A DNA stretch of 22,565 nt from Candidatus Nitrosopolaris nunavutensis (GCA_002501855.1 DAOM01000217.1:1-22565); one strand, 5' to 3'; counted from the stretch's first letter, positions 7,112 through 14,644 are shown. A program made the numbers and translations. Notes: generated by a model from the letters alone, not told the origin.

Positions 7112-7380
7112 AAAGGCCTTTGTCGTCTGTACACATCATCCATTCCTTGACTAGTTAAATAAGCAATACGTACAAAAAAGTGCCTTGCATACTGTGGAGG
7201 ATAATGTTTGTTTAGTAATCTTTTGAGCTCTTCAAGTTTTGATGTTCTTTCTCCCACCTTATCAAAATGGACAGAGGTCTGATCATGCTCGTTAATTCTG
7301 TCGTTCAATGGATGTTGTGCTTGTTGTGATTCGGGTGAGTGATATGGTGGTGGCGGATATGACGACGACGACAACGGCAT
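7087..7380 (-). CDS. Hypothetical protein, 97 aa, Pro/Ser-rich N-terminus
   Basis: The first 25 residues are rich in Pro, Ser and Gln (SSSSYPPPPYHSPESQQAQ) and likely disordered. The rest looks folded, with a helical stretch KLEELKRLLNKHYPP and then ARHFFVRIAYLTSQGMDDVY. I do not recognise a family. It overlaps the Nudix 3' end by 25 bases on the opposite strand. No strong ribosome binding site is seen; an A/T-rich stretch (TAATAAAAC on the minus strand) lies just before ATG 7380. Amino-acid balance favours a real gene. Confidence 0.5.
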   Translation of the reverse strand: MPLSSSSYPPPPYHSPESQQAQHPLNDRINEHDQTSVHFDKVGERTSKLEELKRLLNKHYPPQYARHFFVRIAYLTSQGMDDVYRRQRPFQQKSRFA

Positions 7381-7562
7381 TCAAGTTTTATTACTCATAT
7401 TGGTTTCGAGTTGAGTAGGTCTATTGGGCGAAGGTTGTTGAAGTAGACGTATTACCTAGGAATTCATGTTGGGTCAAATTCGGACGTCTGAACTGATTCC
7501 CTATAGTGTCTGCAATGGCCAAAGCTAGTACTATTGTTATTATCAGAGGAAGTTTGCCCTAC

Positions 7563-7741
7563 CTAATTGTTCCTGTACCATGAAGGGTCGCTAGCTAGGT
7601 ATTGTTCCGATACTCTGCTTACTATATAGTCAAGGAGACGGACAACCTCCGATGTACTGTTCTATGCTTGTGCCTCATCCCGCTGTATTTGCGAGTAAAA
7701 GTTTGCGAACATGCAGTACAGACGTAATTAATTTGACGCAT
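7563..7741 (-). pseudogene. C2H2 zinc-finger protein, frameshifted
   Basis: From ATG 7741 the frame reads MRQINYVCTACSQTFTRKYS, then GMRHKHRTVH. This has the spacing C-x2-C-x12-H-x5-H of a C2H2 finger (Cys8, Cys11, His24, His30). It then runs off into a short tail and stops at 7622-7624. In the -1 frame, from about 7653, a coherent sequence continues: SEVVRLLDYIVSRVSEQYLA, then SDPSWYRNN and stop at 7563-7565. Joined, they make a protein of about 59 residues, the usual layout of small Nitrososphaerota zinc-finger proteins as I recall them. One missing base near 7650 explains the break. After the 7563 stop the same frame stays open to 7464, so the original may have been longer. CTTTAATAAC 28-37 bases before the ATG is a plausible TATA box. 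A sequencing error or programmed -1 shift cannot be excluded. Confidence 0.6.
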
Positions 7742-8003
7742 TCTATCGCTATAAATAATAATGACTCCAGTTATTAAAGCATAGCGTCACGCAGTGTCGC
7801 ATTGTCACATAAGAGAAGTACAGAAAATTCTTCCACATTGTTGAGTGTCCAGGATTTCATACGTTAGTTTGCCTTCAAGACCTCAAGACTAGAGAGAACA
7901 AAACCAGAGCAGAGTTTGAACTGTAATAATGGCTTAAATTAGATTTGGTAGACTACGAAAAAAAGCAATATTTGCACCATCAAATCAGACGGAGAATTTA
8001 CGA
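7742..8003. other. Intergenic stretch without a supported gene
   Basis: I read both strands here and in 7381-7562. Only frames under 40 codons appear, for example a 28-codon minus-strand frame from 7860, none with a recognisable domain. No tRNA T-arm motif, rRNA or long repeat is present. Confidence 0.6.
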
Positions 8004-8183
8004 ATGTCTTGTTCCATATTTGAGACTTTGGATTTCGCTAATCAAGCTTTCATAGAGCTTCGACAATCTCTAAATCTAGAGCTTTCCCATTTCTATCAAA
8101 TGCTCCAATTGTACTATATTCATAGGGATGACCGAGCCGTCTCTATGCATTTTGAAGAGTCGATGTTAAATATACAGGTTTGA
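8004..8183 (+). CDS. Possible small protein, 59 aa, antisense to the AbrB-PhoU 3' end
   Basis: GGAG at 7991-7994 sits 9 bases before ATG 8004, and the frame runs 59 codons to TGA 8181-8183. The sequence (start MSCSIFETLDFANQAFIELR, later ELSHFYQMLQLYYIHRDDRA) is mostly helix-forming with no Cys/His site or membrane segment. It overlaps the minus-strand AbrB-PhoU gene by 41 bases at the 3' ends. No family is recognised. It may be a chance frame. Confidence 0.25.
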   Translation: MSCSIFETLDFANQAFIELRQSLNLELSHFYQMLQLYYIHRDDRAVSMHFEESMLNIQV

Positions 8184-9153
8184 CCAAATCCGCTACGTCA
8201 ACCCAACATTTTGCAATCTTATCCATGGAATGAATAGAATTCAGAACTGCAATAGTTAATTCGTAATCGGTCAATTCTATTTTTGCGAGCAACTCCTTTA
8301 TCGAGTCCATGATAAGTCTAAATTCGTTGTACATTTTGATCATCCCAATGGATTCAGATCTATTCTTTTTGGTGAAAGCAGCCACCGATTTTTCCTGCAT
8401 TTTCTCTACGTAACTACCTGCTTCGCTAATCTCATCGACAATTTTAGTCCTAGAAATAGATGGGACTGTCGATGCAAATTCCCCAATATAGTCACCGGCA
8501 CTTTCGAGATGATTGGCTGCTATTCTATAATCCAAGATGTCGATATTGCTCAAGTTAAGCTTCCGTGCCAATTTCTGGTCCACCATTGCGCTGCGAATTA
8601 ACCTGACAAGCAGAAAGTATTGCCTGTCAACTTCATCGTCCCGACTAAAAATCAAATTCTTAATACCTTCTGATTTCAGCCTTAGGCCATCCAAGGCATC
8701 TCGGTACATCCCTCCTACAATTGAGTTCATTCTCCGGAGGATTTTCTCTGCATCTAGAGTATTAGCATCAAGTAAAAACTGTATGGCAATGTTTGAATTA
8801 TCCTCGTCCACTATCTCCAAACCCACGAGTTTTCTCATCGTTAGCTTTATGTGCTCTCGATGTTCGAAGAGGATCTGGCGTTTGCCTTTGATACGTATTT
8901 CACTGTAGCCCAGAAGGTAGGCACCATATATTTGATTGATCAGGCTGTCAACGGAGGATTCGCTGTACAAGATAGTAACATCTTTTATTTGGCTGTCACT
9001 TGCTTCCGACGGAAATAATGAGATTGAGTTGTCTTCATTAGTTTCAATGATCACTGTATTTCCTTTATTCAGACGGTTAGTTCTAACCCAGTCACTGGGC
9101 AAAGAAATAAGCATACTACTACCTATTTTCTGTAACCTCCTTGCGTACTTCAA
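8143..9153 (-). CDS. AbrB-PhoU fusion, phosphate-uptake-type regulator
   Basis: The 336-residue protein starts with a SpoVT/AbrB-type DNA-binding domain (residues 1-48: KIGSSMLISLPSDWVR...LNKGNTVIIE...SISLFP). PhoU-like helical repeats follow from about 100 to 330, with conserved Asp/Glu-rich turns (for example DYRIAANHLESAGDYIGEFA, about 210-229). Archaeal proteins of this layout are thought to regulate phosphate transport genes or act as phosphate-responsive DNA-binding proteins. No pst genes are nearby; instead it is divergent from the CoA operon. The start is TTG 9153, needed to keep the AbrB domain whole, and a TATA-like AGTATAAAT is centred about 23 bases upstream. Whether it controls itself or the CoA genes is inference. 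Confidence 0.85.
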   Translation of the reverse strand: MKYARRLQKIGSSMLISLPSDWVRTNRLNKGNTVIIETNEDNSISLFPSEASDSQIKDVTILYSESSVDSLINQIYGAYLLGYSEIRIKGKRQILFEHREHIKLTMRKLVGLEIVDEDNSNIAIQFLLDANTLDAEKILRRMNSIVGGMYRDALDGLRLKSEGIKNLIFSRDDEVDRQYFLLVRLIRSAMVDQKLARKLNLSNIDILDYRIAANHLESAGDYIGEFASTVPSISRTKIVDEISEAGSYVEKMQEKSVAAFTKKNRSESIGMIKMYNEFRLIMDSIKELLAKIELTDYELTIAVLNSIHSMDKIAKCWVDVADLVKPVYLTSTLQNA

Positions 9154-9161
9154 ATCAATAT

Positions 9162-9204
9162 TTTATACTAATTTATACTAATTAAACATTATTTTTATAT
9201 TTTA
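9162..9204. promoter_or_regulatory. Divergent promoter of AbrB-PhoU and CoA operon, with 10-bp tandem repeat
   Basis: TTTATACTAA occurs twice head to tail (9162-9171, 9172-9181); read on the minus strand each copy contains AGTATAAA, a TATA-like element for the regulator gene. For the plus strand TTTTATATTTTA at 9193-9204 is centred about 25 bases before GTG 9224. The 70-base gap is almost all A/T. The repeat period of one helical turn could also be a binding site for the AbrB domain. Confidence 0.5.
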
Positions 9205-9223
9205 TGTACTCTATAAACTAAAT

Positions 9224-10144
9224 GTGTCAACAGTCGTTACACAGCCCGTTGCTATAGCCAAGGCCTTTAGCCCAGGTCATATTACTGGTCTCGTAAAGAG
9301 AGCTTCCGTTCCATGTCGGCACTTTCTGTATCAGGGATCTGAGGGTGCTGGGTTTTCGATCGATCGAGGAGTTACAACGACTGTTAGCCTGTTCGACGAT
9401 CGCAATTCCCGTTATCAAATTTCAATTAACGGGAGAACTGTTGTGGATGCAGACGTATCACAATTAGTTTTGCAACAATATCTGAAATTTATTGAACGAC
9501 CATATTATATTAAAATTGAACATGATATCGAGATCCCAATTGGCTTTGGACTAGGTTCAAGTGGGGCAGCAGCTCTCAGTCTTTCATATGCTCTTAACCA
9601 GTCTTTGAAGGTAGGGCTAAGTGCAGAACAAGCAGCGCAAATTGCTCACTACGCTGAGATTGTATGCAGAACAGGATTAGGGACTGTAATAGCAGAATAT
9701 ACGGGAGGGTTTGAGACGCGGACGAGTGCTGGAGCACCAGGGATTGGCATTATCAGGAAAATTGAACTCAAGGGCCATAGGGCAATCATATTCTGTATGG
9801 CTCCAGTTTCTACTAAATCGATCCTATCCGACAATTTTGATTTTAGATCTGGTTGGCACGACAACACATGGTTAAACAATCTAAAGGCTGCGGTGGACAT
9901 AAGAGAATTTGTAAACATGGCCTATGAGTTTGTATCAAATGTGGGTTTGACAGAGGGTCGATGCAAGGATCCAATTAGCAGCTTGAAATCACACGGTTTT
10001 GACTCTAGTGTGGCGTTATTCGGTGACACAATTTTCACAATAGTTCCAGAAGACCGGGTCCGTGAGGCGGAACAGTGCCTTGTTGGCCATAACGGTCAAT
10101 TATTCACATGTGGCATAGACAATATCGGTGCAAGAGTGCTGTAG
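9224..10144 (+). CDS. Pantoate kinase (archaeal GHMP kinase)
   Basis: The 306-residue enzyme phosphorylates pantoate to 4-phosphopantoate, the archaeal replacement for the pantothenate-first bacterial route. AKAFSPGHITGLV (12-24) matches the pantoate-kinase N-terminal motif. IPIGFGLGSSGAAALSLSYA (104-123) is the GHMP ATP-binding loop. GLGTVIAEYTGGFETRTSAG follows in the middle. The start is GTG 9224; the overlapping ATG at 9222 is out of frame and soon stops. It is first in a four-gene operon, 7 bases before the phosphopantothenate synthetase gene. Confidence 0.93.
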   Translation: MSTVVTQPVAIAKAFSPGHITGLVKRASVPCRHFLYQGSEGAGFSIDRGVTTTVSLFDDRNSRYQISINGRTVVDADVSQLVLQQYLKFIERPYYIKIEHDIEIPIGFGLGSSGAAALSLSYALNQSLKVGLSAEQAAQIAHYAEIVCRTGLGTVIAEYTGGFETRTSAGAPGIGIIRKIELKGHRAIIFCMAPVSTKSILSDNFDFRSGWHDNTWLNNLKAAVDIREFVNMAYEFVSNVGLTEGRCKDPISSLKSHGFDSSVALFGDTIFTIVPEDRVREAEQCLVGHNGQLFTCGIDNIGARVL

Positions 10145-10151
10145 AGTATTA

Positions 10152-10931
10152 ATGAGTGGCAAAATTCCCTCGAGCCATCCCAGATTGAAATCACTTCTGA
10201 TTCGAGAGAAGCTTGTGAATGGTTTTCTGCGGGGATTGGTCGCGGCAGAGGGTTTGATAGCTCATGGGAGGGGAGAGGCTTTCGATTACCTTCTAGGCGA
10301 GCGGACTACCGAATCTGCCCATGTTGCAATAACTACTGCATCTACCGCGCTACTACTCGCAAGGCATCCGGTGATTTCTGTTAATGGGAATGTTGCTGCA
10401 ATTTGTGCAAAAGAAATTGTCGAGCTAAGCAAAGTTGCGAATGCACTGTTAGAGGTAAATCTTTTCTACAGAGACGAACGGCGAGAGCGATCTATCGAAA
10501 AAGAACTAATAAAAAACGGCGCAAGAAAGGTCTACGGGGTCGGTTCACGCTCTTCAGCAAGAATATCTGAACTGCAAAGTGAGCGACGAAGAGTAGACCC
10601 CCATGGTATTTACGTGGCTGACGTTGTTATTGTCCCTCTAGAAGATGGAGACAGAGCGGAGGCCCTTGTCAAGATGGGCAAAAAGATTATCGCGATAGAT
10701 CTGAACCCGCTCTCTAGAACCGCGAGAGTGGCTCAAATTACAATAGTAGATAATATTACCCGAGCATTGCCAACAATGGTTTCCATCGTAAGAAAACTCA
10801 AATGTCCCAAAGACGATGCGATACTCACCAAAATTATCATGGGATTTAACAATAAAGAGAACCTTGCACATTCATTAAAAATTATTCAAGGGGGTAAAAA
10901 TGCAGCGGCATTATCAAAAAAAATGCAATAA
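10152..10931 (+). CDS. 4-phosphopantoate-beta-alanine ligase (phosphopantothenate synthetase, archaeal)
   Basis: The 259-residue enzyme joins 4-phosphopantoate and beta-alanine using ATP, the step after pantoate kinase. The family pattern is very clear: IPSSHPRLKSLLIREKLV near the start, GLIAHGRGEAFDYLLGERTT (34-53), then RRRVDPHGIYVADVVIVPLE, DGDRAEALVKMGKKIIAIDL and NPLSRTARVAQITIVDN. ATG 10152 is chosen over an upstream in-frame start because it begins MSGKIPSSHPR, as in homologues, and clears the pantoate-kinase stop. Its 3' end overlaps panB by 32 bases. Confidence 0.95.
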   Translation: MSGKIPSSHPRLKSLLIREKLVNGFLRGLVAAEGLIAHGRGEAFDYLLGERTTESAHVAITTASTALLLARHPVISVNGNVAAICAKEIVELSKVANALLEVNLFYRDERRERSIEKELIKNGARKVYGVGSRSSARISELQSERRRVDPHGIYVADVVIVPLEDGDRAEALVKMGKKIIAIDLNPLSRTARVAQITIVDNITRALPTMVSIVRKLKCPKDDAILTKIIMGFNNKENLAHSLKIIQGGKNAAALSKKMQ

Positions 10932-11796
10932 CACCAACCCACTTGTCAGAAGAAACAACGTCAATGATATTCTTATGCTAAAGAAAAAAGGAGAGAAAAT
11001 CGCAGCGCTGACTGCATATGACTACTCTACCTCGTTGATCTGTGACAAGGCAGGTGTCGATATTATTCTTGTAGGCGATAGTGCGGGTATGGTTATGTTA
11101 GGGTATAAAAGTACAATGCCCGTTGGAATGAAGGATATGCTTGTCTTTTGCAAGGGAGTAGCCATGGGAACAAAACGGGCAATGGTGGTGGCCGACCTGC
11201 CTTTCGGTTCTTATCAACATAGCATGGGTGCTGCTATAAAAAATGCTATAAGATTTATAAAAGTTGGCTGCGATGCGGTAAAACTTGAGGGGGGAACCGA
11301 AGTAGTGGATACGATAAAGGCATTAGTTTCCATGGGCATTCCGGTCATGGGGCATATCGGGCTAAAGCCTCAGACTTCTTCTTTATGGGAGGGCTACAAA
11401 GTGCAAGGTAAAACAAAAAATTCGTCACAAAAACTAATTACGGAGGCCAGAGCCCTAGAACAAGCAGGCGTATTTAGCATAGTTCTCGAAATGGTAACAA
11501 GCGAAGTTGCTAGCATCATCTCACAAGACCTTTCTGTGGCAGTAATTGGAATAGGTTCTGGTTCTGGTTGCGACGGTCAAGTCCTAGTATTACACGACAT
11601 GCTTGGCATATATGAAGATATAAAGCCAAAATTCGTGAAACGATATGCCGACTTATCTCATTCCATTTTTCAAGCCGTCTCACTTTATAGGTCTGATGTC
11701 AAAAGTGAGAAATTTCCAGAAGAAGAGAACGTTTTTCATATGAATTCTAATGAATACAGAGAATTGCAAAAAAATACTACAAAAAAAAATAGTTGA
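10900..11796 (+). CDS. panB: 3-methyl-2-oxobutanoate hydroxymethyltransferase (ketopantoate synthesis)
   Basis: The 298-residue TIM-barrel enzyme adds a hydroxymethyl group from methylene-tetrahydrofolate (or an archaeal analogue) to ketoisovalerate, giving ketopantoate. Seen are ALTAYDYSTS (37-46), ILVGDSAGMVMLGYKST (56-72) with metal-binding Asp60, VVADLPFGSY (96-105) with Asp99, VKLEGG (127-132) with Glu130, MGHIGLKPQ (150-158) and VLEMV with Glu197. The ATG lies inside the previous gene; GGGGG at 10890-10894, about 5 bases before it, probably serves as ribosome binding site. Ketopantoate reductase (PanE), the next enzyme, is not in the window. Confidence 0.95.
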   Translation: MQRHYQKKCNNTNPLVRRNNVNDILMLKKKGEKIAALTAYDYSTSLICDKAGVDIILVGDSAGMVMLGYKSTMPVGMKDMLVFCKGVAMGTKRAMVVADLPFGSYQHSMGAAIKNAIRFIKVGCDAVKLEGGTEVVDTIKALVSMGIPVMGHIGLKPQTSSLWEGYKVQGKTKNSSQKLITEARALEQAGVFSIVLEMVTSEVASIISQDLSVAVIGIGSGSGCDGQVLVLHDMLGIYEDIKPKFVKRYADLSHSIFQAVSLYRSDVKSEKFPEEENVFHMNSNEYRELQKNTTKKNS

Positions 11797-11804
11797 GTGA
11801 CTGA

Positions 11805-13109
11805 ATGCATTTAGCAGATAAAAGGGGGAGACATCCATCTAAAGACATAGTAGCTACGCAAGGAAAAGAAATTTTAGGAAAAAAAATAGTGCTTTGTATC
11901 ACAGGCAGTGTCGCGGCCTACAAGGCGATCGACTTAGCACGTCTACTGATGCGACACGGGGCAGATGTCTATGCTGTAATGTCCGAATCATCTACTTCGA
12001 CGCTGATTAAAGCCGATATCATGAAATGGGCTACAGGTAATGAAGTTGTGACAAAATTAACTGGAAAATTAGAGCACATAGCGTTAGCTGATACTGGTAT
12101 GTCAGATCTCATTCTTGTTTACCCATGCACTGCTAATACGATAGGTAAGATTGCGAATGGGATAGACGACACAACTGTTTCTTCTGTTTTGACTGTTGCT
12201 CTTGGTTCGAGAATCCCCATCATTGTTGCACCCGCTATGCATGAGTCGATGTATACAAACGACATAATCAGACAAAATGTCGATCGGTTAAAGGATATAG
12301 GCGTGAAATTTTTAGAACCTTCTGTTGAAGAGGGCAAAGCCAAGATAGTGGAACCGGAATTGGTTTTGCAATCGGTTATGAGAGAACTTAACGGGATGAA
12401 TACATCGTTCTCGTTGGAAGGGAAGAACATTCTAGTGACGGCTGGGAGCACAGTCGAGCACATTGACCCTATTCGGGTTATCACGAATCTAAGCTCAGGT
12501 AAAATGGGAATTGCGATTGCAGAAGGAGCACTGCTTGCAGGTGCAAAAGTTACGCTTGTATACGGTCATGGATCGGATGGCACACGCGTCCCAATAAAAA
12601 TAAGAAATGTGATCAAAGTAAACACAAGCAGAGAAATGGAGATAACTATCTTGTCGGAATTATCTTCAAAGAGATATGATATTGTTATTTTCTGTGCTGC
12701 AATAACGGACTTTGCCCCTCAACAGACATCGCCTAAAAAAATAGAGACTAAAAAAGGCAAATTCGTATTACCACTGTTACCTACGACAAAAATAATAGAT
12801 CGAGTTAAGCCTATGAGCAGAAATAATAAACTCTTTTTAGTCGCGTTCAAAGCGGAACACGATGTCTCAGATTCGTACTTAATTAATAAGGCATTTCAGA
12901 AATTGCACGAGTGCGATGGAGACTTAGTAATAGCGAATGATTTAGGTAGGAAAGGTTGTGGAACCGGTTCTGACGAGAACGAGGTTTTCATAATAGATAG
13001 ACAGAAGAAAGTTATTCATATGCCGCTGCAAGATAAATATCAGGTAGCCAGAAAAATACTTGATACAATTGCAAATCTATGCCAAGTACAAAAAGATTCC
13101 AACAGATAA
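11805..13109 (+). CDS. coaBC: Bifunctional phosphopantothenoylcysteine decarboxylase/synthetase
   Basis: The 434-residue Dfp protein adds cysteine to 4'-phosphopantothenate (CoaB) and decarboxylates the product to 4'-phosphopantetheine (CoaC). CoaC, about 25-195, is a flavoprotein domain with CITGSVAAYK (31-40), catalytic His91 in EHIALA, and PAMHESMY (143-150). The EEGKAK loop lacks the bacterial GxLACGxxGxGR cysteine; archaeal Dfp proteins that I recall share both PAMHxxM and this loop. CoaB, about 205-434, has ILVTAGSTVEHIDPIRVITN (209-228), LSSGKMG, CAAITDF, AFKAEHD and VIANDLG. It closes the operon, 8 bases after panB. An extra N-terminal 24 residues precede the first beta strand. Confidence 0.95.
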   Translation: MHLADKRGRHPSKDIVATQGKEILGKKIVLCITGSVAAYKAIDLARLLMRHGADVYAVMSESSTSTLIKADIMKWATGNEVVTKLTGKLEHIALADTGMSDLILVYPCTANTIGKIANGIDDTTVSSVLTVALGSRIPIIVAPAMHESMYTNDIIRQNVDRLKDIGVKFLEPSVEEGKAKIVEPELVLQSVMRELNGMNTSFSLEGKNILVTAGSTVEHIDPIRVITNLSSGKMGIAIAEGALLAGAKVTLVYGHGSDGTRVPIKIRNVIKVNTSREMEITILSELSSKRYDIVIFCAAITDFAPQQTSPKKIETKKGKFVLPLLPTTKIIDRVKPMSRNNKLFLVAFKAEHDVSDSYLINKAFQKLHECDGDLVIANDLGRKGCGTGSDENEVFIIDRQKKVIHMPLQDKYQVARKILDTIANLCQVQKDSNR

Positions 13110-13411
13110 TAATCTCTGTACTGTACTTCTGATTTATTTCTGTTCAAACCCCGTGCCGGGTTGATATTCGATCCGAATGTCTATCAAATATCAAGTTCAT
13201 AATTTTCATCGTGATATAGCATGTGAGAGTATGTGTACGTTTTGACCCTCGAAGGAATTTAATATCGCATTCATATTGTAAGTAGAAATGGTATTAGAAT
13301 GCCTCATTCAGGCCCATGTGGCATTCGGGTCCGTTAGTATCCAGATTGGATCTGACGACCTGCGAGAAGCATCAGCTAAATATAACAAAATTCAGATGTA
13401 AACCGTCTGCT
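13110..13411. other. Convergent intergenic region with hairpin-forming sequences
   Basis: No ORF above about 22 codons is present. CAAaCCC-cgtgcc-GGGTTG at 13145-13163 can form a 6-bp stem with one bulge. GAATGCC (13297-13303) and GGCATTC (13320-13326) are perfect 7-bp arms around 16 bases. An inner GCCT/AGGC stem (13301-13313) would compete with that outer stem. They may mark 3' ends of coaBC and the M24 peptidase, or an RNA element. No tRNA is found. Confidence 0.45.
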
Positions 13412-14485
13412 TCAGCCGAGTACGAGAAGATCTTTCGTGAAAGCGTTTAAGTTCTTCGCCTGCCCATTACCTACAATGACGCTGTCCTCAATCCTTACGC
13501 CAAACTTACCATTTAGATATATCCCGGGTTCAATAGTTATGGCCATGTTTCTCTTTAAAACCTGTTGGTTTGGAGTCCTCAACCAAGGGGGCTCATGGAC
13601 ATCAAGACCTATTCCATGTCCCGTTGAGTGGATAAACTGATTTCCGTATCCCCCATAACTGATCAATGCTCTGCACTCTTTATCTACTCGCTCGCAAACG
13701 ACGCCTTCCTCAGCGCAGTTAATCCCTAGTTGTTGAGACTGTTTGACTAGTTCATATGCTTCTTTGGTTTCCGCTGCCGTTGTACCTAATGCAAAAGTTC
13801 TAGTCGCGTCTGCTATATACGAGGCATATCGGAGAGTCAAGTCTACTACTACCATGTCGCCATCGACGAATTTACGATCGGAAACCTGTGCATGGGGCAG
13901 GGCCCCATTTGGACCGCTCGCGATTATCAAAGGATTCAACGTTGATTTCAGACATGCAGAATTGGCACCCATTTGCATGGCTTCAAATATTATCTTAGCC
14001 TGCAAAGCACGCTCTGATAGCCCAATTTTGATTTCGTGTGTGCATATTTCATATAAATCATCGAGGACTTTTGCCGCCTTAGATATTGCATAAATTTCGT
14101 TCTCCTCCTTGATCATTCGTCCTTCAAGTAATGCATCTGCATTAACAATAAAGTGTTTTTTAGAGGCCTTCGTTTGGATTGCTTCAACGGTAGGGTAGTC
14201 TGCATAGTCTGCACATACCACTTTGTCTTTAACCGCATTGATAAACGTGTCAATTAATTGAAATCCTCTCTCCGAGATAATCACTTCGCAGTCTTTGGAA
14301 TCCTGTTGTGCTCTTGAAGCCTCCAATTTAGGAACTACCAACGAAGTTCTATCATTGCTGCAAATAGCAATCGCCTCGCCCCAAAAATTGGTAAGATAGA
14401 ACACATTTTCGGGCTGAAATGCAGCTACAGTGTTGAACCCCTTTGCTGATGCAATTTGCATGATTCTCGAGCGACGATTTTTCAT
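13412..14485 (-). CDS. M24-family Xaa-Pro aminopeptidase/dipeptidase
   Basis: The 357-residue metallopeptidase of the pita-bread fold removes or splits residues next to proline. The N-terminal creatinase-like domain contains ENVFYLTNFWGEA. The catalytic domain has all five metal ligands: Asp215 and Asp226 in VVDLTLRYASYIADATRTF, His290 in HSTGHGIGLDVHEPP, Glu319 in TIEPGIYL and Glu333 in RIEDSVIV. GVRIEDS is typical of proline-specific members. ATG 14485 is preferred over a GTG two codons upstream. It stands alone between a convergent neighbour and a divergent aminotransferase. Role is probably peptide turnover in the cytoplasm. Confidence 0.92.
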   Translation of the reverse strand: MKNRRSRIMQIASAKGFNTVAAFQPENVFYLTNFWGEAIAICSNDRTSLVVPKLEASRAQQDSKDCEVIISERGFQLIDTFINAVKDKVVCADYADYPTVEAIQTKASKKHFIVNADALLEGRMIKEENEIYAISKAAKVLDDLYEICTHEIKIGLSERALQAKIIFEAMQMGANSACLKSTLNPLIIASGPNGALPHAQVSDRKFVDGDMVVVDLTLRYASYIADATRTFALGTTAAETKEAYELVKQSQQLGINCAEEGVVCERVDKECRALISYGGYGNQFIHSTGHGIGLDVHEPPWLRTPNQQVLKRNMAITIEPGIYLNGKFGVRIEDSVIVGNGQAKNLNAFTKDLLVLG

Positions 14486-14526
14486 TCTCACATATTACGA
14501 TCGGACAGGCTTATGATCGTATTGCA

Positions 14527-14557
14527 CTCTTAAGAGCAGATCGGCGTAATATCTGCT
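14527..14557. promoter_or_regulatory. Palindrome cluster in divergent promoter
   Basis: CTCTTAAGAG (14527-14536) is a perfect 10-bp palindrome. It overlaps AGCAGAT (14535-14541), which pairs with ATCTGCT (14551-14557) across 9 bases. The cluster lies 42-72 bases upstream of the M24 peptidase start on the minus strand and could be an operator. Confidence 0.4.
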
Positions 14558-14644
14558 ACGAGTCAATACTCAAATGGACCAACAAACATTATGGCTAACA
14601 ATGTTGCGTAACGTCGGTGCCTTTAGCACACAGACAGTCGATGT

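Noticed and set aside
7774..7860. 28-codon minus-strand ORF from ATG 7860
   Set aside because: Too short, no ribosome site, no recognisable content.
11805..13109. Missing Cys and PAMH instead of PAMN in CoaC as a sign of inactivation
   Set aside because: Archaeal Dfp proteins, as I recall them, share both features, so it is a lineage trait.
13141..13175. GTTCAAACC as a tRNA T-arm
   Set aside because: No matching acceptor, D or anticodon stems upstream; the sequence folds as a simple hairpin instead.
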